Both the position numbers and the translations under genes were made by a program. Shown here piece after piece: positions 6,695-6,931 of a stretch of DNA of 6,931 nucleotides; position 1 is the stretch's first letter, and every line of letters begins with the position of its first letter. The notes beneath the pieces are model-generated. The model did not search any database and was not told the DNA's origin. It saw nothing but the letters and a program-made list of their open reading frames with translations. The stretch is taken from contig JAQGLQ010000121.1 in NCBI GenBank assembly GCA_028292785.1, positions 1 through 6,931 of the forward strand, written 5' to 3'. The DNA comes from Noviherbaspirillum sp. (lineage in GTDB: Bacteria; Pseudomonadota; Gammaproteobacteria; Burkholderiales; Burkholderiaceae).

Positions 6695-6716
6695 CTGGGG
6701 CGCGGACGCCTACACT
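6688..6716 (+). promoter_or_regulatory. Candidate mdh promoter (consensus -35)
   Basis: TTGACA (6688-6693, full consensus) and TACACT (6711-6716, 4 of 6) are 17 bases apart, the optimal sigma70 spacing. Transcription would start near 6722-6724, giving an mdh leader of about 170 bases. It is arranged back-to-back with the gntR promoter and shares its -35 region. Confidence 0.7.
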
Positions 6717-6894
6717 CGCGTGCAAATATTTTGCCGAACTGCCGTGGAGACGCGCACTTCCACCCTGCTCATGGTGCTTATCACATCAACTGACTTAATG
6801 GGACTCGACAGGTTTTCGACGGTATCATTACAGGCTCTCAGAATAATCCATAACAAACTCACTACCGTTTTCTTTACCACTTTGGAGATTCACC
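6717..6894 (+). other. Long untranslated leader of mdh
   Basis: About 170 bases separate the predicted transcription start from the mdh ATG. At the start is the dyad GCAAA-TAT-TTTGC (6722-6734). Further on there are only weak short pairings, such as CACC/GGTG around 6761-6776. The segment becomes AT-rich and pyrimidine-rich before the ribosome-binding site GGAG. I see no riboswitch that I recognise. The length leaves room for post-transcriptional control, or for a second promoter closer to mdh (TATCAT at about 6823 is a possible -10 without a good -35). Confidence 0.35.
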
Positions 6895-6931
6895 ATGGCT
6901 AAAGCCCCCATGCGCGTCGCTGTGACCGGCG
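6895..6931 (+). CDS. mdh: Malate dehydrogenase, first 12 codons (runs off the right edge)
   Basis: Mdh oxidises malate to oxaloacetate with NAD, supplying the substrate of citrate synthase. Only MAKAPMRVAVTG is visible. This is the usual start of betaproteobacterial malate dehydrogenases; RVAVTG is the first strand of the NAD-binding Rossmann fold, which normally continues AAGQIGY. The ATG follows GGAG with eight bases between (GGAGATTCACC). The identification rests on 12 residues plus the context of divergent gntR and the sdh-gltA cluster, and cannot exclude a related dehydrogenase. Confidence 0.82.
   Translation, partial: MAKAPMRVAVTG

Noticed and set aside
6603..6725. N-terminal extension of the GntR protein from ATGs at 6725 or 6677
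   Set aside because: The extension would be translated from the promoter and palindrome themselves and has no GntR-like residues. The start at 6602 gives a normal protein.
6771..6902. 43-codon open frame in the mdh leader that overlaps the mdh start by 8 bases
   Set aside because: There is no ribosome-binding site before its ATG and the product resembles nothing known to me. Its longer form would start inside the palindrome, upstream of the proposed promoter. A regulatory upstream ORF is possible but unsupported.
1..6931. Mobile element, CRISPR, tRNA/rRNA or novel defence system
   Set aside because: No transposase, terminal repeats, repeat-spacer array or RNA gene was seen. The genes form a coherent housekeeping TCA cluster.

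Overview
The window is a tricarboxylic acid (TCA) cycle gene cluster from a betaproteobacterium, most likely of the Burkholderiales. The moderate GC content and the protein style (the start of SucA and the MAKAPMRVAVTG start of malate dehydrogenase) make a relative of the Oxalobacteraceae plausible, but this placement is inference. There is no mobile element, CRISPR array, RNA gene or obvious foreign DNA. All the main genes are intact except the two cut by the window edges.

Layout, right to left. A malate dehydrogenase gene (mdh, start only, + strand) diverges at the right edge from a GntR-family regulator of the HutC type (- strand). The regulator is followed on the - strand by sdhC, sdhD, sdhA and sdhB (succinate dehydrogenase, respiratory complex II), sdhE (the factor that helps attach FAD to SdhA) and gltA (citrate synthase). 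A strong hairpin terminator ends this run at about 590-615. The 2-oxoglutarate dehydrogenase E1 gene (sucA) then starts from its own leader and runs off the left edge.

Together the genes cover four TCA steps: malate to oxaloacetate (mdh), oxaloacetate plus acetyl-CoA to citrate (gltA), 2-oxoglutarate to succinyl-CoA (sucA) and succinate to fumarate (sdhCDAB). The assembly factor for SdhA lies in the same operon. sdhC/sdhD and sdhD/sdhA are packed stop-to-start and are probably translationally coupled.

The most informative non-coding region is the gntR/mdh divergent control region. Two sigma70-like promoters on opposite strands share almost the same -35 bases (6688-6694). A perfect 20-bp palindrome (6659-6678) covers the -10 of the gntR promoter and lies about 10 bp upstream of the mdh -35. 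It is a strong candidate operator for the GntR protein. No undescribed system is visible. The points deserving a second look are this operator, three tandem stem-loops between sdhB and sdhE, the structured sucA leader, and three clustered substitutions at normally conserved positions near the GltA C-terminus.
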